A model generated the notes under the pieces. The model saw nothing but the letters and a program-made list of their open reading frames with translations. It was not told where the DNA came from and did not search any database. The translations under genes and the position numbers were made by a program. 15,204 bases of DNA from a bacterium (GTDB lineage Bacteria; Electryoneota; RPQS01), in contig JAHIZR010000079.1 of the NCBI GenBank assembly GCA_018814465.1, forward strand, positions 1 to 15,204. Direction: 5' to 3'. Positions 14,097-15,204 of the stretch are shown in pieces. The first letter of the stretch is position 1, and the number at the start of each line of letters is the position of its first letter.

Positions 14097-14124
14097 AAGA
14101 GGGCTCAATTCGAGCCCTCTTTTA
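14097..14124 (+). terminator. Rho-independent terminator of the cytochrome-rhodanese operon
   Basis: AAGAGGGCTC (14097-14106) pairs perfectly with GAGCCCTCTT (14112-14121) across a five-base loop, followed by further T residues. It lies 19 bases after the rhodanese stop and closes the sigma-54-driven unit. Confidence 0.95.
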
Positions 14125-14242
14125 TGTTATAACAGGATAAAAGGACTTGATTATCTTTTATGACATGTCTATATTATTGCTTGATGATTCGAATCCGAAT
14201 TAGTTCTCATTCTATATAACTGTATTAACAATTAATTAGACT

Positions 14243-15204
14243 ATGACGCTATTTCCGACACCCATGACGCGCCTGACTGCTGATACAAGAGTTCAGGATT
14301 TAATCGAGGCTTATCCTTTTCTGATTGAAGAACTGGGGAACTTCAATCCACATTACAAAGCCCTGCACGATCCGGCGATGCGCGAGATGATGGCGAAACA
14401 TGCTACACTGGGAATCGCCGCTGAACGCGGCGGCGTCAAGCTCAATGACCTGATGAATTTCGTGGCGAATACCATTCAGCGGCAAACGGGACATACGTTG
14501 TTGATTGACGGTCCGCTGCAAATCGAAGTCGATCAGGAGCGGCTGAATGCTTATCGTGAGATCATGACCAAGCTTCATTCCGGCGGCGATATCAAGGAAG
14601 CGGAACAGCAGTTCGCACAGCTTGTCAAGAGCGCGGCCCCCGGAGAAATCGCTGAGATGGAACAGCACTTGATCCGGGAAGGCATGCCCGTCTCGGAGAT
14701 TAAGCGCATGTGCGACGCTCATCTTCAGGTTGTTAATCCGTCACTGAAGAAAATCGAATTCGATCTTCCCCCCGGACATCCTATCGATACTTTTCAGACT
14801 GAAAACCGCCTTATCGGCGATCTTGTGGCGCGGCTGCATTTGATTCTCGAACATACGGGCGGCAAACCTGATCCCCGACTGCATGCCGAAGGCTGGAAAG
14901 AACTCACGACCTACGTGATCAAGCTGGGCGAGATCAATAAACACTACCTGCGCAAAGAACATCAGCTTTTCTCGTTTCTAGAAAGAAAAGGCTTCACCGG
15001 CCCTTCGCAGGTGATGTGGGCGGTTCATGATGATATCCGCGCGCAATTGAAGCAAGTGACTCAAGCCTGCCAAAGCGGCGATTCACCAAGTGTTTCGCAG
15101 GCGCTGCCGACCTTGCTTGCTGCCGTCAAGAGCATGATTCAGAAAGAGGAGTCCATTCTCTTCCCCACAGCACTTCAATTGCTGGATGATTCAGATTGGG
15201 CTGT
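14243..15204 (+). CDS. DUF1858/DUF438 and hemerythrin-domain protein, 3' end cut by the window
   Basis: The frame is open from ATG 14243 to the window end, 320 codons. Residues about 10-45 resemble DUF1858 (T-R-V-Q-D-L-I-E-A-Y-P-F-L-I-E-E-L-G). About 98-170 match DUF438 (L-H-S-G-G-D-I-K-E-A ... E-G-M-P-V-S-E-I-K-R-M-C-D-A-H). About 178-312 form a hemerythrin HHE four-helix bundle with probable di-iron ligands His179, His234, Glu239, His240, His262 and the E-E-S-I-L-F-P motif at 302-308. Full-length relatives often end in a PAS domain, so the missing part may hold one. Such proteins bind oxygen or react with NO, but roles are poorly fixed. A second ATG seven codons on is possible; neither has a clear ribosome binding site. 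A perfect palindrome GATTCGAATC lies upstream at 14186-14195. It is outside the operon, after its terminator. Confidence 0.88.
   Translation, partial: MTLFPTPMTRLTADTRVQDLIEAYPFLIEELGNFNPHYKALHDPAMREMMAKHATLGIAAERGGVKLNDLMNFVANTIQRQTGHTLLIDGPLQIEVDQERLNAYREIMTKLHSGGDIKEAEQQFAQLVKSAAPGEIAEMEQHLIREGMPVSEIKRMCDAHLQVVNPSLKKIEFDLPPGHPIDTFQTENRLIGDLVARLHLILEHTGGKPDPRLHAEGWKELTTYVIKLGEINKHYLRKEHQLFSFLERKGFTGPSQVMWAVHDDIRAQLKQVTQACQSGDSPSVSQALPTLLAAVKSMIQKEESILFPTALQLLDDSDWA

Noticed and set aside
1..15204. CRISPR array, tRNA, rRNA or insertion sequence
   Set aside because: No regularly spaced short repeats, cloverleaf with conserved T-loop, rRNA segment or transposase motif was seen on either strand.

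Overview
The window looks like chromosomal DNA from an uncultured bacterium of the Fibrobacteres-Chlorobi-Bacteroidetes side of the tree (a lineage such as Zixibacteria, KSB1 or Calditrichaeota is my guess). The signs are a type IX secretion (T9SS) C-terminal sorting domain with an NYPNPFNP motif, lipoproteins tethered by D-D-x-x-x-N-P-x-G-P linkers, large secreted beta-domain proteins, and a multihaem cytochrome. No rRNA, tRNA, CRISPR array or insertion sequence was recognised.

Layout. Positions 1-1632 hold a minus-strand pair (an outer-membrane barrel-like protein, then a lipoprotein) with a structured intergenic repeat downstream. At 1939-3309 is a secreted peptide:N-glycosidase F homologue with a T9SS tail, followed by a strong terminator and a second copy of the repeat. 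A minus-strand cluster of four small genes (5813 to 3564) encodes an unknown exported protein, a four-helix membrane protein, a VOC/PhnB-like protein and an exported SRPBCC protein. A single-gene SatP-type acetate transporter (5962-6555) and an 843-residue secreted protein with fibronectin-like domains (6904-9435) follow. A degenerate third repeat copy lies before the regulator.

The most interesting part is 9719-14124. A sigma-54-dependent activator with a Cys-containing PAS domain (9719-11038) is followed by repeated TGTTTC/GAAACA half-sites and a good -24/-12 promoter (GG-N10-GC at 11191-11204). That promoter would drive three genes: a TPR protein, an undecahaem c-type cytochrome lipoprotein and a tandem-rhodanese lipoprotein, ending at a clear terminator. 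The cytochrome frame is interrupted by one in-frame TGA (11894-11896). Seventeen bases later comes the apical loop of a perfect CCCTCC/GGAGGG hairpin whose first loop base is G, which is the geometry of a bacterial SECIS element. None of the other 13 complete genes uses TGA as its stop. I therefore read 11672-13024 as one 450-residue selenocysteine-containing multihaem cytochrome (Sec75). With an exported rhodanese next to it, this suggests a regulated extracytoplasmic selenium, sulfur or metal redox system, possibly related to the ext (selenite/tellurite reduction) clusters of Geobacter.

The window ends inside a gene for a DUF1858/DUF438/hemerythrin protein, which may sense or handle oxygen or nitric oxide. 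Functions are inferred from motifs read by eye; no database search was run.
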